Positions 35,386 to 45,257 of a DNA stretch of 64,000 bases are shown one piece after another. This DNA comes from Streptomyces sp. NBC_01723 (GTDB lineage Bacteria > Actinomycetota > Actinomycetes > Streptomycetales > Streptomycetaceae). The DNA is taken from positions 7,986,001 to 8,050,000 of the forward strand of contig NZ_CP109171.1 of assembly GCF_036246005.1 (NCBI RefSeq), given 5' to 3'. The notes under the pieces were generated by a model. The model did not search any database. It was given only the letters and a program-made list of their open reading frames with translations, and was not told the DNA's origin. The stretch's first letter is position 1, and the number at the start of each line of letters is the position of its first letter. The position numbers and the translations under genes were made by a program.

Positions 35386-36546
35386 CTACGCCCCCCACCC
35401 CGCCTGCTGCCCACCGACCCGCTCGGCGACGACCTTCTCGGCCCACCCGCAGGCGCGGTACGCCTTCATGGGCTCGGGGTCGAGACCCATCTCCGCCCGC
35501 ACCTCACGAAGCAGCGGACGCACGTCCGTGTTGTACGCGTCCATCAGCACGGCGTTGGCCTCCAGCACGTCCCCGGCGGCCTGCGCGGCGGCCAGCGCCC
35601 CCGCATCGACCAGCAGCGCCTTCGCCGTGGCCTCCTGCACGTTCGTCACCGACCGGATGATCGCCGGAATCTTCGCCTCGATGTTGTGGCACTGGTCGAG
35701 CATGAACGCCACGTCCGACGAGAACCCGCCCCCACGCACCACCTCGTACATGATCCGGAACAGCTGGAACGGATCGGCCGCGCCCACCATCAGGTCGTCG
35801 TCCGCGTAGAAGCGCGAGTTGAAGTCGAACCCGCCGAGCTTCCCCTCCCGCAGCAGCGTCGCCACGATGAACTCGATGTTCGTGCCCGGCGCGTGGTGCC
35901 CCGTGTCGACCACGACCTGCGCCTTCTCGCCCAGCTTCAGGCAGTGCGCGTACGCCGTGCCCCAGTCCGGCACGTCCGTCGTGTAGAACGCCGGCTCGAA
36001 GAGCTTGTACTCCAGCAGCATCCGCTGGCCCTCGCCGAGCCGCTCGTACACCTCGGCCAGTCCCTCGGCGAGCCGGTCCTGCCGGGACCGGATGTCGTCC
36101 TGACCCGGATAGTTCGTGCCGTCGGCGAACCACAGCTTCAGGTCCCGGGACCCGGTGGCGTCCATGATGTCGACGCACTCCAGCAGGTGGTCGACGGCCT
36201 TCCTGCGCACGACCGCGTCGGGGTGGCAGATGCTGCCCAGTTTGTAGTCGTCGTCCTGGAAGGTGTTCGAGTTGATGGCGCCGATCCGGACCCCGCGGTC
36301 CTCGGCGTGCCTGGCCAGCGCGGCGTAGTTCCCGACCCGGTCCCACGGGATGTGCAGGGCCACGGTCGGGGCGACGCCGGTGAACTCGTGCACCTTGGCC
36401 GCGTCGTCCAGTTTCTCGAACGGGTCGCGCGGGACGCCGGCCTGGGCGAACACCTTGAAGCGGGTGCCCGAGTTCCCGTACGCCCACGACGGCGTCTCGA
36501 CGGCCTGGGTCTTGAGCGCTGCCTTCACCGCGGCTGGTTCGGTCAC
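35386..36546 (-). CDS. rhaI: L-rhamnose isomerase (Gram-positive RhaI type)
   Basis: A 386-residue TIM-barrel isomerase converting L-rhamnose to L-rhamnulose. Metal-site blocks are visible: [13 protein letters not shown] (Glu), [15 protein letters not shown] (Asp, His) and [14 protein letters not shown] (Asp), plus HIPWDRV near the substrate. It matches the Pseudomonas/Bacillus RhaI class rather than E. coli RhaA. First gene of the minus-strand catabolic operon, with promoter and operator at 36599-36646. Confidence 0.94.
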   Translation of the reverse strand: MTEPAAVKAALKTQAVETPSWAYGNSGTRFKVFAQAGVPRDPFEKLDDAAKVHEFTGVAPTVALHIPWDRVGNYAALARHAEDRGVRIGAINSNTFQDDDYKLGSICHPDAVVRRKAVDHLLECVDIMDATGSRDLKLWFADGTNYPGQDDIRSRQDRLAEGLAEVYERLGEGQRMLLEYKLFEPAFYTTDVPDWGTAYAHCLKLGEKAQVVVDTGHHAPGTNIEFIVATLLREGKLGGFDFNSRFYADDDLMVGAADPFQLFRIMYEVVRGGGFSSDVAFMLDQCHNIEAKIPAIIRSVTNVQEATAKALLVDAGALAAAQAAGDVLEANAVLMDAYNTDVRPLLREVRAEMGLDPEPMKAYRACGWAEKVVAERVGGQQAGWGA

Positions 36547-36598
36547 TTCGGGGCTCCTGTGACGTCGGGTCGTGGCCCGCTGTGCGCACGACCAACTG

Positions 36599-36646
36599 TG
36601 AAACGATTCAGAACGCGAAGCTATGAGTCGCCCGAAGGGGTGTCAA
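36599..36646 (-). promoter_or_regulatory. rhaI promoter with LacI-type operator
   Basis: On the minus strand TTGACA (36646-36641) and ATAGCT (36624-36619) are spaced by 16 nt. TGAAACGATTCA (36599-36610) covers the expected start point. Its symmetric TGAA-N4-TTCA layout matches the sites before the importer and rhamnosidase genes, so repression in the absence of rhamnose is likely. Confidence 0.7.
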
Positions 36647-36720
36647 CCCTTCCGGCCGACCCCGCTGGCCGTGACTCGGTCGTGACCTTTGGTCTTCGCA
36701 AGTTTTTCGACCCGGAACCA

Positions 36721-36777
36721 TTGACGTGCCATGGCCTCGCTGCCTAACGTCCCCGGCAACCGAGTTGAAACCTTTCA
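36721..36777 (+). promoter_or_regulatory. Rhamnose importer promoter with LacI-type operator
   Basis: TTGACG (36721-36726) and TAACGT (36745-36750), 18 nt apart, form a good promoter. The palindrome TGAAA-CC-TTTCA (36766-36777) lies about 10-20 nt after the expected start, a typical repressor position. Confidence 0.7.
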
Positions 36778-36822
36778 CGACGCCGTGAGGGCCGTCCCGC
36801 CGGCGTCGTCGAGGAGCCCCCA

Positions 36823-38340
36823 ATGACCCACCCGTCCGACACGGGTACGGCCCCGGTTCTGGCGCTCAGGGACGTCTCCAAGTCCTTCGGCGCGGTCCGC
36901 GCGCTGCGGGACGTCTCCCTGGAACTGTTCCCCGGCGAGGTGCACGCCCTCGCCGGCGAGAACGGTGCCGGAAAGTCGACCCTCATCAAGACGCTCGCCG
37001 GCGTGCACCGGCCGGACGCCGGCCAGGTGCTGCTCGACGGCGCGCCGGTCGTCTTCCACGGTCCCGGCGACGCCCGCGACGCCGGCATCGCCGTGATCTA
37101 CCAGGAGCCCACCCTCTTCCCCGACCTGTCGATCGCCGAGAACATCTTCATGGGCCGCCGGCCCCGGCGCGCCCTCGGCCGCATCGACCACCGGGCGACC
37201 CACGACGCCACCGCGGACCTGATGCGGCGCCTCGGCGTCGAGCTGGACCCCGACCGTCCCGCGCGCGGTCTGTCCATCGCGGACCAGCAGATCGTGGAGA
37301 TCGCCAAGGCCCTCTCGTTCGACGCCCGCGTCCTGATCATGGACGAGCCGACCGCCGCCCTCACCGGCAGCGAGGTGGCCCGGCTCTTCGGCGTCGTACG
37401 CAGCCTGCGCGAGCAGGACGCCGCCGTGCTGTTCATCTCCCACCGCCTGGAGGAGATCTTCCGCATCTGCGCCCGTGTCACCACGCTGCGGGACGGCGCC
37501 CGGATCTCCAGCGAGCCGCTGGACGGCATGACCGAGGACGACCTGGTGCGCCGCATGGTCGGCCGCGACCTCGACGAGCTGTACCCGAAGCAGGAGGTCC
37601 GGGCCGGCGAAGTCGCCCTCAGCGTGCGCCGGCTGACCCGCGAGGGCGTGTTCACCGACGTCTCCTTCGAGGTGCGCCGCGGTGAGATCGTCGCGCTCGC
37701 CGGACTGGTCGGCGCCGGGCGCACCGAGGTCGCCCGCTCCGTCTTCGGCGTCGACCGCTGGGACGCCGGGACGGTGGAGGTCGACGGCAGGGCGCTGGTC
37801 AACGGCGCCCCGTCCACCGCGATGGCCGCCGGCCTCGCCCTCGTCCCGGAGGACCGGCGCGCGCAGGGCCTGGTGATGGGCATGTCCATCGAGCGCAACA
37901 TCGGCCTCACCGGGCTCCGTACGACGGTGCGGGGCGGGTTCATGGACCGCGGCGCCGAACGCAGCCGCTCCCTCGACTGGGCCGTCAGGCTCCAGGTCAA
38001 GTACGCCCGCATCGCCGACACCGTCTCGACCCTCTCCGGCGGAAACCAGCAGAAGGTCGTCCTGGCCAAGTGGCTGGCCACCGGACCCAAGGTGCTGATC
38101 GTCGACGAGCCGACCCGCGGCATCGACGTCGGCACCAAGGCCGAGGTGCACCGGCTGCTGAGCGAACTGGCCGCCGACGGCGTGGCCGTACTGATGATCT
38201 CCTCCGACCTGCCCGAGGTCCTCGGCATGGCCGACCGCGTCCTCGTGATGCACGAGGGGCGGCTGACCGCCGAGATACCCCGCACCGACGCCACCGAGGA
38301 GACCGTGATGGCCGCAGCCACGGGGAGGGCAGCCGCATGA
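36823..38340 (+). CDS. rhaT: Rhamnose ABC importer ATPase
   Basis: A 505-residue tandem ATPase of the CUT2 sugar importer family. The first cassette has Walker [27 protein letters not shown] and [12 protein letters not shown]; the second has [13 protein letters not shown], a degenerate Walker A as is usual, [15 protein letters not shown] and [11 protein letters not shown]. It powers rhamnose uptake. The next gene overlaps its stop (ATGA). It heads the plus-strand operon, which runs through the permeases, binding protein and mutarotase to the LacI-type regulator. Confidence 0.94.
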   Translation: MTHPSDTGTAPVLALRDVSKSFGAVRALRDVSLELFPGEVHALAGENGAGKSTLIKTLAGVHRPDAGQVLLDGAPVVFHGPGDARDAGIAVIYQEPTLFPDLSIAENIFMGRRPRRALGRIDHRATHDATADLMRRLGVELDPDRPARGLSIADQQIVEIAKALSFDARVLIMDEPTAALTGSEVARLFGVVRSLREQDAAVLFISHRLEEIFRICARVTTLRDGARISSEPLDGMTEDDLVRRMVGRDLDELYPKQEVRAGEVALSVRRLTREGVFTDVSFEVRRGEIVALAGLVGAGRTEVARSVFGVDRWDAGTVEVDGRALVNGAPSTAMAAGLALVPEDRRAQGLVMGMSIERNIGLTGLRTTVRGGFMDRGAERSRSLDWAVRLQVKYARIADTVSTLSGGNQQKVVLAKWLATGPKVLIVDEPTRGIDVGTKAEVHRLLSELAADGVAVLMISSDLPEVLGMADRVLVMHEGRLTAEIPRTDATEETVMAAATGRAAA

Positions 38341-39377
38341 CGGTGACCGCACCCGACCGGAGCCCCGTGGCCGACATCCCCAAGGCCGGCGCCACCCGGC
38401 TGGTCGACCGCATCTTCAAGATGCGCGAACTGGCCATCCTGCTGGTCTTCCTGGTGATGATCGGCGTCACCCAGGCCGGCAACAGCGAGTTCCTGTCCGA
38501 ACAGGGCATCAAGGACCTGCTGCTCAACGCGACCATCCTGGTGCTGGTCGCCACCGGCCAGTCGCTGGTCGTCATCACCCGCAACGTCGACCTGTCGGTC
38601 GGCTCCACCCTCGGCATCAGCGCCTTCACCGCCGGTACGTACCTCCAGGGCGGCGGCAACTCGTTCGTCGCCGTGGTCCTCGCGGTCCTGACGGGCGTCG
38701 GCTTCGGCCTCCTCAACGGCCTGCTCGTCAGCCTCGGCCAGGTCCCGGCGCTGGTCGTCACCCTCGGCACCCTCTACATCATCCGCGGCATCGACTCCAT
38801 CTGGGTCGGCTCCCGCCAGATCACCGCGGCCGACCTGCCCGGCGGCTTCGTCGACTTCGGCTCCGGCGGCATCTGGGCCGTGCCGTGGCTGGCGCTGATC
38901 GCGCTCGCCGTGCTGGTCGCCACGGCGTACTACCTCAAGCACTTCGGCGGCGGACGGGAGCTGTACGCGCTCGGTTCCAACCCGGAGGCCGCCCGGCTGG
39001 CCGGCATCCCCGTGCGCAAGCGGATCCTCGCCGCGTACACCTTCTGCGGTGCCCTCGCCGGCCTCGCCGGCGCCCTCTACCTGGCGCGCTTCGGCAACGT
39101 CGACTCCGGCACCGGCAACGGCTACGAACTGACCGTCGTCAGCGCGGTGGTGGTCGGCGGCGTCGTCTTTACCGGCGGCTCCGGCAGCGTCTACGGCGCG
39201 GCCCTCGGCGCGCTGCTGCTGACCTCGATCAACAGCGTGCTCCCCGCGCTCGGGGTCAGCTCCGTGTGGGTGCTGGCCATCAACGGCATCCTGCTCATCC
39301 TCGCCATCGCCGTCGACCGGATCGTCGCGCTGCGCGTGGCCAACGCCCTGAAGAAGAGGAACGCCCGCCATGGCTGA
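38337..39377 (+). CDS. rhaP: Rhamnose ABC importer permease 1
   Basis: A 346-residue CUT2 permease with about nine helices ([45 protein letters not shown], and so on). The [39 protein letters not shown] loop is the ATPase-contacting signature. ATG start overlaps the ATPase stop by 4 nt. Confidence 0.92.
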   Translation: MTVTAPDRSPVADIPKAGATRLVDRIFKMRELAILLVFLVMIGVTQAGNSEFLSEQGIKDLLLNATILVLVATGQSLVVITRNVDLSVGSTLGISAFTAGTYLQGGGNSFVAVVLAVLTGVGFGLLNGLLVSLGQVPALVVTLGTLYIIRGIDSIWVGSRQITAADLPGGFVDFGSGGIWAVPWLALIALAVLVATAYYLKHFGGGRELYALGSNPEAARLAGIPVRKRILAAYTFCGALAGLAGALYLARFGNVDSGTGNGYELTVVSAVVVGGVVFTGGSGSVYGAALGALLLTSINSVLPALGVSSVWVLAINGILLILAIAVDRIVALRVANALKKRNARHG

Positions 39378-40362
39378 CAGCTCAATCGCGCGAGCGATCC
39401 GCCGGTCCGCCTCTTTGCGGTGGGACGGGGCCGTGGGCGCCCTCCTCATCGTGGTGCTGCTGTTCTCCTTCGGCTTCGTCGACGGCTTCGGCAACGCCCT
39501 CAACCTGTCCTTCCTCATCGGCAACACCCTGCCGATCGCGCTCATCGCCCTGCCGATGACCCTGCTCGTCGTCTCCGGAGAGATCGACCTGTCGGTCGCC
39601 TCCACCGCCGGTCTGTCCGGCGCGGTGATGGGCGCCCTGTGGAACCAGGGCATGACCATCGAGGCGATCATCCCGATCTGCCTGCTGCTCGGCGTCGTCT
39701 GCGGCCTGGTCAACGGGCTGCTGGTCACCCGGCTCGGCCTGCCCTCCCTCGCCGTGACGATCGGCACCCTGGCGGCCTACCGGGGCATCGCGCAGATCGT
39801 GCTCGGCTCCGACGCGGTCACCGACTTCCCGTCGCAGTACCTGGACTTCGCGTCCGGCCGGATCGGCGACACGTTCGTCCCGTACGCCTTCCTGCCGTTC
39901 CTCGTGCTGCTGGCCATCGCCGTGGTCGCCCTGCACGCCATGCCGTTCGGCCGGGCGCTGTTCGCGGTCGGCGCCAGCGAGGAGGCCGCGCGGTTCGCCG
40001 GGATCCGGGTCCGGCGGCAGAAGCTGATCCTCTTCACGCTGACCGGGCTGATGTCCGCGCTGACCGGGGTCTTCTGGGCGCTGCACTACGCGAGTGCGCG
40101 GTACGACAACGCCACGGGGCTCGAACTGTCCGTCGTCGCGGCCGTGTTGCTGGGCGGCATCGACTTCGACGGCGGGAAGGGCACGTTGGGCGGCGCGATC
40201 GCCGGGGTGTTTCTGCTCGGGGCGTTGCAGAACGTGATGAGTCTTCAGGATGTTTCCGCGCAGTCGCAGATTGTCGTGACCGGTGTGTTGTTGGTTCTGT
40301 CCGTGCTGGGGCCCCGGGTTGCACGGCAGGTTTCACTGGCAAGGGCGCAGAGGCTGACGTAG
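39370..40362 (+). CDS. rhaQ: Rhamnose ABC importer permease 2
   Basis: A 330-residue CUT2 permease homologous to the preceding one (LPMTLLVVSGEIDLSVAST, GASEEAARFAGIRVRRQKLILFTLTGLMSALTGVFWALHYASARYD). It overlaps the first permease gene by 8 nt. The two permeases probably form a heterodimeric pore, as in E. coli-type and Rhizobium RhaPQ systems. Confidence 0.92.
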   Translation: MADSSIARAIRRSASLRWDGAVGALLIVVLLFSFGFVDGFGNALNLSFLIGNTLPIALIALPMTLLVVSGEIDLSVASTAGLSGAVMGALWNQGMTIEAIIPICLLLGVVCGLVNGLLVTRLGLPSLAVTIGTLAAYRGIAQIVLGSDAVTDFPSQYLDFASGRIGDTFVPYAFLPFLVLLAIAVVALHAMPFGRALFAVGASEEAARFAGIRVRRQKLILFTLTGLMSALTGVFWALHYASARYDNATGLELSVVAAVLLGGIDFDGGKGTLGGAIAGVFLLGALQNVMSLQDVSAQSQIVVTGVLLVLSVLGPRVARQVSLARAQRLT

Positions 40363-40380
40363 CCGCGCCGTTCACATGCT

Positions 40381-40456
40381 GCGGGCCGTCTGTGGCTGGT
40401 CGCGACCACGCGGCGGAGCCGCACATCGACACCGCCCCGCGCCCCTTCGGGGCGCG
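40381..40456 (-). repeat. Hairpin-forming dispersed intergenic repeat, copy 2
   Basis: It fills most of the 126-nt gap between rhaQ and rhaS. CGCGCCCC-TTC-GGGGCGCG (40438-40456) is an 8-bp stem, and the GCGGC-N3-GCCGC hairpin is shared with copy 1. The two copies have the same orientation relative to transcription of their operons. Confidence 0.8.
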
Positions 40457-40488
40457 CCTCAGTCACCTCGTTCACGAAGGAACCCACT

Positions 40489-41571
40489 ATGCGCAAGCAA
40501 TCGCTCCGCCGTACCTGCGCGGCCCTGGCCGCCGTCACCTCCCTCGCCCTCGCCGCCACCGCCTGCGGTGGCACCACCAAGGAGGACGTCAAGGACGAGG
40601 GTGGCAAGGCCGCCACCGCCGGGAAGGCCGATCCCAACGCCGAGACGAAGAAGGGGCTGACCGTCGGCTTCCTGCCCAAGCAGGTCAACAACCCCTACTT
40701 CACCGTCGCCGACAAGGGCGGCGAGAAGGCGCTGAAGGAACTCGGCTCCAGTTACAAGGAGGTCGGCACCTCCAGCGGCACCGACACCGCCGGCCAGGTC
40801 TCCTACGTCAACACGCTCACCCAGCAGCAGGTCGACGCCATGGCCGTCTCCGCGCAGGACCCGGGCGCCCTGTGCACCGCGCTCAAGCAGGCCATGAAGA
40901 ACGAGATCAAGGTCGTCACCTACGACTCGGACACCAACCCCGAGTGCCGCAACGCCTTCATCTCCCAGGCGTCCGCCGACGACCTCGGCCGCACCCAGGT
41001 GCAGCTGCTCGCCGAGCAGATCGGCAACAAGGGCGAGATCGCGATCCTCTCCGCCGCGCAGACCGCGACGAACCAGAACGCCTGGATCGACATCATGAAG
41101 GACGAGCTGAAGGACCCGAAGTACAAGGACATCAAGCTGGTCACGGTCGCCTACGGCGACGACGACGCGCAGAAGTCCTTCCAGCAGACCCAGGGCCTGC
41201 TCCAGGAGCACCCGAACCTGAAGGGGATCATCTCCCCGACCACCGTCGGCATCAAGGCCGCCGCCCAGTACCTGTCCGGCTCCAAGTACAAGGGCAAGGT
41301 CAGGCTGACCGGCCTCGGCACGCCCAACGACATGCGCAAGTACGTCAAGAACGGCACCGTCGAGGCGTTCGAGCTGTGGGACCCGGCCAAGCTCGGTGAA
41401 CTGGCCGCGCGCACCGCCGTCGCCCTGTCCTCCGGGCAGATCACCGGCAAGGAGGGCGAGACCTTCAAGGCCGGCGCCATGGGCGAGTACACCATCGGCA
41501 AGGACGGCGTGATCAACCTCGGCAAGCCGACCGTGTTCACCGCCGAGAACGTCGACCGGTTCAACTTCTAG
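40489..41571 (+). CDS. rhaS: Rhamnose-binding lipoprotein
   Basis: A 360-residue periplasmic-binding-type lipoprotein. Signal MRKQSLRRTCAALAAVTSLA ends in a lipobox-like ATAC with Cys26 as the lipidated residue. The mature part is a type 1 sugar-binding fold (TVGFLPKQVNNPYFTVADKG, DAMAVSAQDPGALC, VVTYDSDTNP, IISPTTVGIKAAAQYLSG). It captures rhamnose at the cell surface for the importer. Separated from the permeases by a hairpin repeat that could raise its relative mRNA level. Confidence 0.93.
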   Translation: MRKQSLRRTCAALAAVTSLALAATACGGTTKEDVKDEGGKAATAGKADPNAETKKGLTVGFLPKQVNNPYFTVADKGGEKALKELGSSYKEVGTSSGTDTAGQVSYVNTLTQQQVDAMAVSAQDPGALCTALKQAMKNEIKVVTYDSDTNPECRNAFISQASADDLGRTQVQLLAEQIGNKGEIAILSAAQTATNQNAWIDIMKDELKDPKYKDIKLVTVAYGDDDAQKSFQQTQGLLQEHPNLKGIISPTTVGIKAAAQYLSGSKYKGKVRLTGLGTPNDMRKYVKNGTVEAFELWDPAKLGELAARTAVALSSGQITGKEGETFKAGAMGEYTIGKDGVINLGKPTVFTAENVDRFNF

Positions 41572-41601
41572 CCTCCACCTCGCGTACGGGAGCGGTACTT
41601 C

Positions 41602-41922
41602 ATGCGACGCGTCTGTTTCCTGCTCAAGGTCCGCCGGGACCGCATCGCGGAGTACCGCGAACGCCACGCAGCCGTGTGGCCGGAGATGTGCGAGGCGCTC
41701 TCCGCCACCGGCTGGCACAACTACTCGCTCTTCCTGCGCGACGACGGCCTGCTCGTCGGCTACCTGGAGACCGAGGACTTCGCCGCGGCCCGGGCCGGCA
41801 TGGAGGCCACCGAGGTGAACGCCCGGTGGCAGGCGGAGATGGGGCCGCTCTTCGAGTCCCTGGACGGGACGCGTCCCGACGAGGCGATGAAGCCCCTCAC
41901 CGAGGTGTTCCACCTCGCCTGA
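41602..41922 (+). CDS. rhaM: L-rhamnose mutarotase
   Basis: A 106-residue ferredoxin-like-fold mutarotase. His22 (AEYRERHAAVWPEM) corresponds to the catalytic His of RhaM, followed by GWHNYSLFL and a C-terminal MKPLTEVFHLA that matches the family end. It interconverts rhamnose anomers to feed the isomerase. Gap of 30 nt after rhaS. Confidence 0.92.
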   Translation: MRRVCFLLKVRRDRIAEYRERHAAVWPEMCEALSATGWHNYSLFLRDDGLLVGYLETEDFAAARAGMEATEVNARWQAEMGPLFESLDGTRPDEAMKPLTEVFHLA

Positions 41923-42009
41923 GAAGACTCTTCCCGGGGCGGCGCAGGTAGTGTGAAGGGCCTGCGGCCGCCCACCCGTACCCGGCCCGACCTCGGAGGT
42001 CCCTGCCCG

Positions 42010-43035
42010 ATGGCCCATTCCGTGGGTATCAAGGACGTCGCCCGCGCCGCCGGAGTTTCCGTGGGCACGGTCTCCAACGTCATCAACCGGCCCGACACCG
42101 TCGCGACCGAGACCCGCGCGCGGGTGCTGTCCGCGATCGACCGGCTCGGCTACGTCCGCAGCGAGTCCGCGCGCCAGCTGCGCGCGGGCCGCAGCCGGAT
42201 CATGGGGCTGCTCGTCCTCGACATGGGCAACCCCTTCTTCGTCGACGTCGCGCGCGGCGCCGAGCGGGCGGCGCGGGACGCCGGGCTCGGCGTGATGGTC
42301 TGCAACAGCGCCCAGAACCCCGGCGAGGAGGCCGAGTACCTCTCGCTCTTCGCCGAGCAGCGGGTCCGGGGCGTCCTGCTCACCCCCGCCGACGCCACCG
42401 GCCGCAACATCGCGGGCTTCCGGCGCCACAACATCCCCTTCGTGCTCGTCGACCGGGTCGCCGAGGGCACCACCGAGTGCTCGGTCTCCGTCGACGACGT
42501 CGCCGGCGGCGCGCTGGCCGTGCGCCACCTGGTGGACGCCGGACACCGCTCCATCGCCTACGTCAGCGGCCCGCCGGGACTCAACCAGGTGCGCGACCGC
42601 CGTACCGGCGCCCTCGCCGCGCTCGCCGAGGCCGGCCTCGGCCCCGACGCACTGCGCGAACTGCCCACCGAACGCCTGGACGTCTCCGCCGGGCGCGACG
42701 CCGGCGCCCGCCTGCTCGGGCTCGCGGACCGGCCGACCGCCGTCTTCTGCGCCAACGACCTGCTCGCCCTGGGCGTCCTCCAGGCCCTGTACGCGGCCGG
42801 GGTGAGCGTCCCCGACGACCTCGCGATCGTCGGCTACGACGACATCGAGTTCGCCGCCGCGGCGGCCGTCCCGCTCACCTCCGTGCGCCAGCCCGCCGTC
42901 ACCATGGGCGCGATGGCGGCCGAGCTGCTCCTGGAGGAGACGGAGCTGGACGGCACCGACCGGACCCACCCGCACCGCAGGGTCGTACTCCAGCCCGAAC
43001 TGGTGGTGCGGCGCTCCAGCCTCGCCGCCCGCTGA
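42010..43035 (+). CDS. rhaR: LacI-family regulator of the rhamnose genes
   Basis: A 341-residue LacI/GalR repressor. The N-terminal HTH and hinge GIKDVARAAGVSVGTVSNVINRPDTV precede a type 1 sugar-binding domain (GLLVLDMGNPFF, RVRGVLLTPADATG, VGYDDIEFAAAAAVPLTSVRQPAVTMG). ATG 42010 has GGAGGT 9 nt upstream; TAGTGT (41950-41955) is a likely own -10, so the gene can also be transcribed independently of the importer operon. The TGAAA-N2-TTTCA sites at 25520, 36599 and 36766 are its expected operators. Confidence 0.9.
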   Translation: MAHSVGIKDVARAAGVSVGTVSNVINRPDTVATETRARVLSAIDRLGYVRSESARQLRAGRSRIMGLLVLDMGNPFFVDVARGAERAARDAGLGVMVCNSAQNPGEEAEYLSLFAEQRVRGVLLTPADATGRNIAGFRRHNIPFVLVDRVAEGTTECSVSVDDVAGGALAVRHLVDAGHRSIAYVSGPPGLNQVRDRRTGALAALAEAGLGPDALRELPTERLDVSAGRDAGARLLGLADRPTAVFCANDLLALGVLQALYAAGVSVPDDLAIVGYDDIEFAAAAAVPLTSVRQPAVTMGAMAAELLLEETELDGTDRTHPHRRVVLQPELVVRRSSLAAR

Positions 43036-43150
43036 CCGGCCGCCCGGAACGATTTCATGATCCCGGGGGTCCGCCGCCGCAAGACCGTGTGCTGAACTGG
43101 GACACGGCCGAGAAATCCGACCGTCACATCCGTCCGTTCCGGGAGCCCCG

Positions 43151-44452
43151 TTGAGCGTCAGCTACCGCCAGCCAGGTGTCGTCCTCACCGACCGCCGTTT
43201 CACCGTGCCCCTCGACCACCGCGACCCCTCCGGGGAGACGATCGAGCTGTACGCGCGCGAGGCCGTCGCGAGCGACAAGGCGCACCAGGACCTTCCGTGG
43301 CTGGTCTACCTCCAGGGCGGTCCCGGCTTCGGGGCGAACCGTTTCATCGGCCGTCCCGCCTGGCTCGGCCGAGCCCTCAAGGAGTTCCGCGTCCTGCTCC
43401 TCGACCAGCGCGGCACCGGCGCCTCCACCCCGGCCAACCGCCAGACCCTCCCGCTGCGCGGTGGCCCGGCCGAGCAGGCCGACTACCTCACCCACTTCCG
43501 CGCCGACGCCATCGTCCGCGACTGCGAGGCCATCCGCCCCCAGGTCACCGGCGGCGCCCCCTGGACCGTCCTCGGCCAGAGCTTCGGCGGCTTCTGCACC
43601 GTCGCCTACCTGTCGCTCGCCCCCGAGGGCCTGAGCACCGCCCTGATCACCGGCGGCCTGCCCTCTCTGGACGCCCACGCCGACGAGATCTACCGGGCCG
43701 CCTACCCCCGTGTCGAACGCAAGGTCGCCGCGCACTACGCCCGCTACCCGCAGGACGTCGAACGCGCCCGCCGCATCGCCGACCACCTGCTCACCCACGA
43801 CGTGGTCCTGCCGGGCGGCTACCGGCTGACCGTCGAGGCCTTCCAGTCCCTCGGCATCCTGCTCGGCGGCAGCGAGGGCAGCCACCGCCTGCACTTCCTC
43901 CTGGAGGACGCGTTCGTCCGCACCCCGGGCGGACACGAACTCTCCGACGACTTCCAGGAGCAGGTGCAGGGCCTGCTGTCGTACGCCGGCCACCCGCTGT
44001 ACGCCCTCGTCCACGAGGCCATCTACGGCCAGGACGGCCGCCCCACCGACTGGTCGGCGGAGCGGGTCCGCGCCGAGTTCCCCCGCTTCGACGCGGCCAA
44101 GGCACTCGCCGGCGACGAACCGCTGATGTTCACCGGCGAGTCGGTCCACCCCTGGATGTTCGACTGCGACCCGGCGCTGCGCCCGCTGCGCGAGACCGCC
44201 GGCCTGCTCGCCGCCCGCACCGACTGGACGCCCCTGTACGACCGCGCCCGCCTCGCCGCCAACGAGGTACCGGCCGCCGCGGCCGTCTACCACGACGACA
44301 TGTACGTCGACACCGCCCACGCCCTGACCACCGCCCGCGCGATCCGCGGACTGCGCACCTGGGTGACCGACGAGTTCGAGCACGACGGCGTCCGGGCCGG
44401 CGGCCCCCGCGTCCTGGACCGGCTGCTCGCGCTGGCCCGCGACGAGGCCTGA
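43151..44452 (+). CDS. Alpha/beta hydrolase, proline iminopeptidase-like
   Basis: A 433-residue protein starting at TTG 43151 (GGGAG 4-5 nt upstream). LVYLQGGPGFGANRF is the oxyanion-hole segment, LLLDQRGTGAS is typical of prolyl aminopeptidases, and GQSFGGFC is the nucleophile elbow Ser. A catalytic Asp/His pair is expected near MYVDTAHALTTARAI and the C-terminus. It probably cleaves N-terminal Pro or similar residues from peptides in the cytoplasm. Independent gene. Confidence 0.88.
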   Translation: MSVSYRQPGVVLTDRRFTVPLDHRDPSGETIELYAREAVASDKAHQDLPWLVYLQGGPGFGANRFIGRPAWLGRALKEFRVLLLDQRGTGASTPANRQTLPLRGGPAEQADYLTHFRADAIVRDCEAIRPQVTGGAPWTVLGQSFGGFCTVAYLSLAPEGLSTALITGGLPSLDAHADEIYRAAYPRVERKVAAHYARYPQDVERARRIADHLLTHDVVLPGGYRLTVEAFQSLGILLGGSEGSHRLHFLLEDAFVRTPGGHELSDDFQEQVQGLLSYAGHPLYALVHEAIYGQDGRPTDWSAERVRAEFPRFDAAKALAGDEPLMFTGESVHPWMFDCDPALRPLRETAGLLAARTDWTPLYDRARLAANEVPAAAAVYHDDMYVDTAHALTTARAIRGLRTWVTDEFEHDGVRAGGPRVLDRLLALARDEA

Positions 44453-44509
44453 CCGGAGCGCGGCCGAATATCCGGGTGGGATGCCGGCGGCGCGGGTTAG
44501 TGTGCGGGC

Positions 44510-45253
44510 ATGACGGAGCCGACGATCACGCAACTGGAGCCCATGCCCGGCGACTGGAGCCGCGCTCTCGCCGTCGTCGCCCACCCGGACGACCTGGAGT
44601 ACGGCTGCTCGGCGGCGATCGCCGGCTGGACCGACGAGGGCCGGGAGGTCACCTACCTGCTCGCCACCCGGGGCGAGGCGGGCATCGACACCATGGCGCC
44701 CGCCGAGTGCGCCCCGCTGCGCGAACGGGAGCAGCGGGCGAGCGCCGCGGTCGTCGGCGTGCGCGAGGTGGAGTTCCTCGACCACCGGGACGGTGTCATC
44801 GAGTACGGCGTTCCGCTGCGCCGCGACATCGCCGCCGCGATCCGCCGGTACCGGCCCGAGCTGGTCATCACCCTCAACCACCGGGACACCTGGGGCGGCG
44901 TCGCCTGGAACACCCCGGACCACGTCGCCGTGGGCCGCGCCACGCTGGACGCGGCGTCCGACGCGGGCAACCGGTGGATCTTCCCCGAGCTGACCGAGCG
45001 GGGCCTCGAACCCTGGGACGGCGTGCGCTGGGTCGCGGTCGCCGGTTCCGCCTCGCCCACGCACGCCGTGGACGCCACGCCGGGCCTGGAGCGCGCGGTG
45101 CGCTCGCTGCTCGAACACCGGACGTACATCGAGGTGCTGACCGAGGAGGACCCGGAGACGTACGTGCGCGGCTTCCTCACCGGCTTCGCCCAGTCCGCGG
45201 GGGAGCGGTTCGGCGGAAAGCCGGCGGTGACCTTCGAAGTCTTCGGGCGGTAG
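44510..45253 (+). CDS. PIG-L/LmbE-family deacetylase
   Basis: A 247-residue Zn-dependent deacetylase. AVVAHPDDLEYGC holds the metal-binding His and two Asp, and LNHRDTWGGVAWNTPDHVAVGRA contains the family His/Asp pair (NTPDHVAVG). Related enzymes deacetylate GlcNAc-Ins in mycothiol synthesis or deacetylate glycopeptide precursors. The closest role here is unclear. The next gene begins 4 nt after its stop, so the pair is probably an operon. Confidence 0.9.
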   Translation: MTEPTITQLEPMPGDWSRALAVVAHPDDLEYGCSAAIAGWTDEGREVTYLLATRGEAGIDTMAPAECAPLREREQRASAAVVGVREVEFLDHRDGVIEYGVPLRRDIAAAIRRYRPELVITLNHRDTWGGVAWNTPDHVAVGRATLDAASDAGNRWIFPELTERGLEPWDGVRWVAVAGSASPTHAVDATPGLERAVRSLLEHRTYIEVLTEEDPETYVRGFLTGFAQSAGERFGGKPAVTFEVFGR

Positions 45254-45257
45254 CGGC

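Noticed and set aside
35279..40456. The rha intergenic repeats as ends of a transposon
   Set aside because: They are short, lie in operon gaps in line with transcription, enclose no transposase, and show no target duplication.
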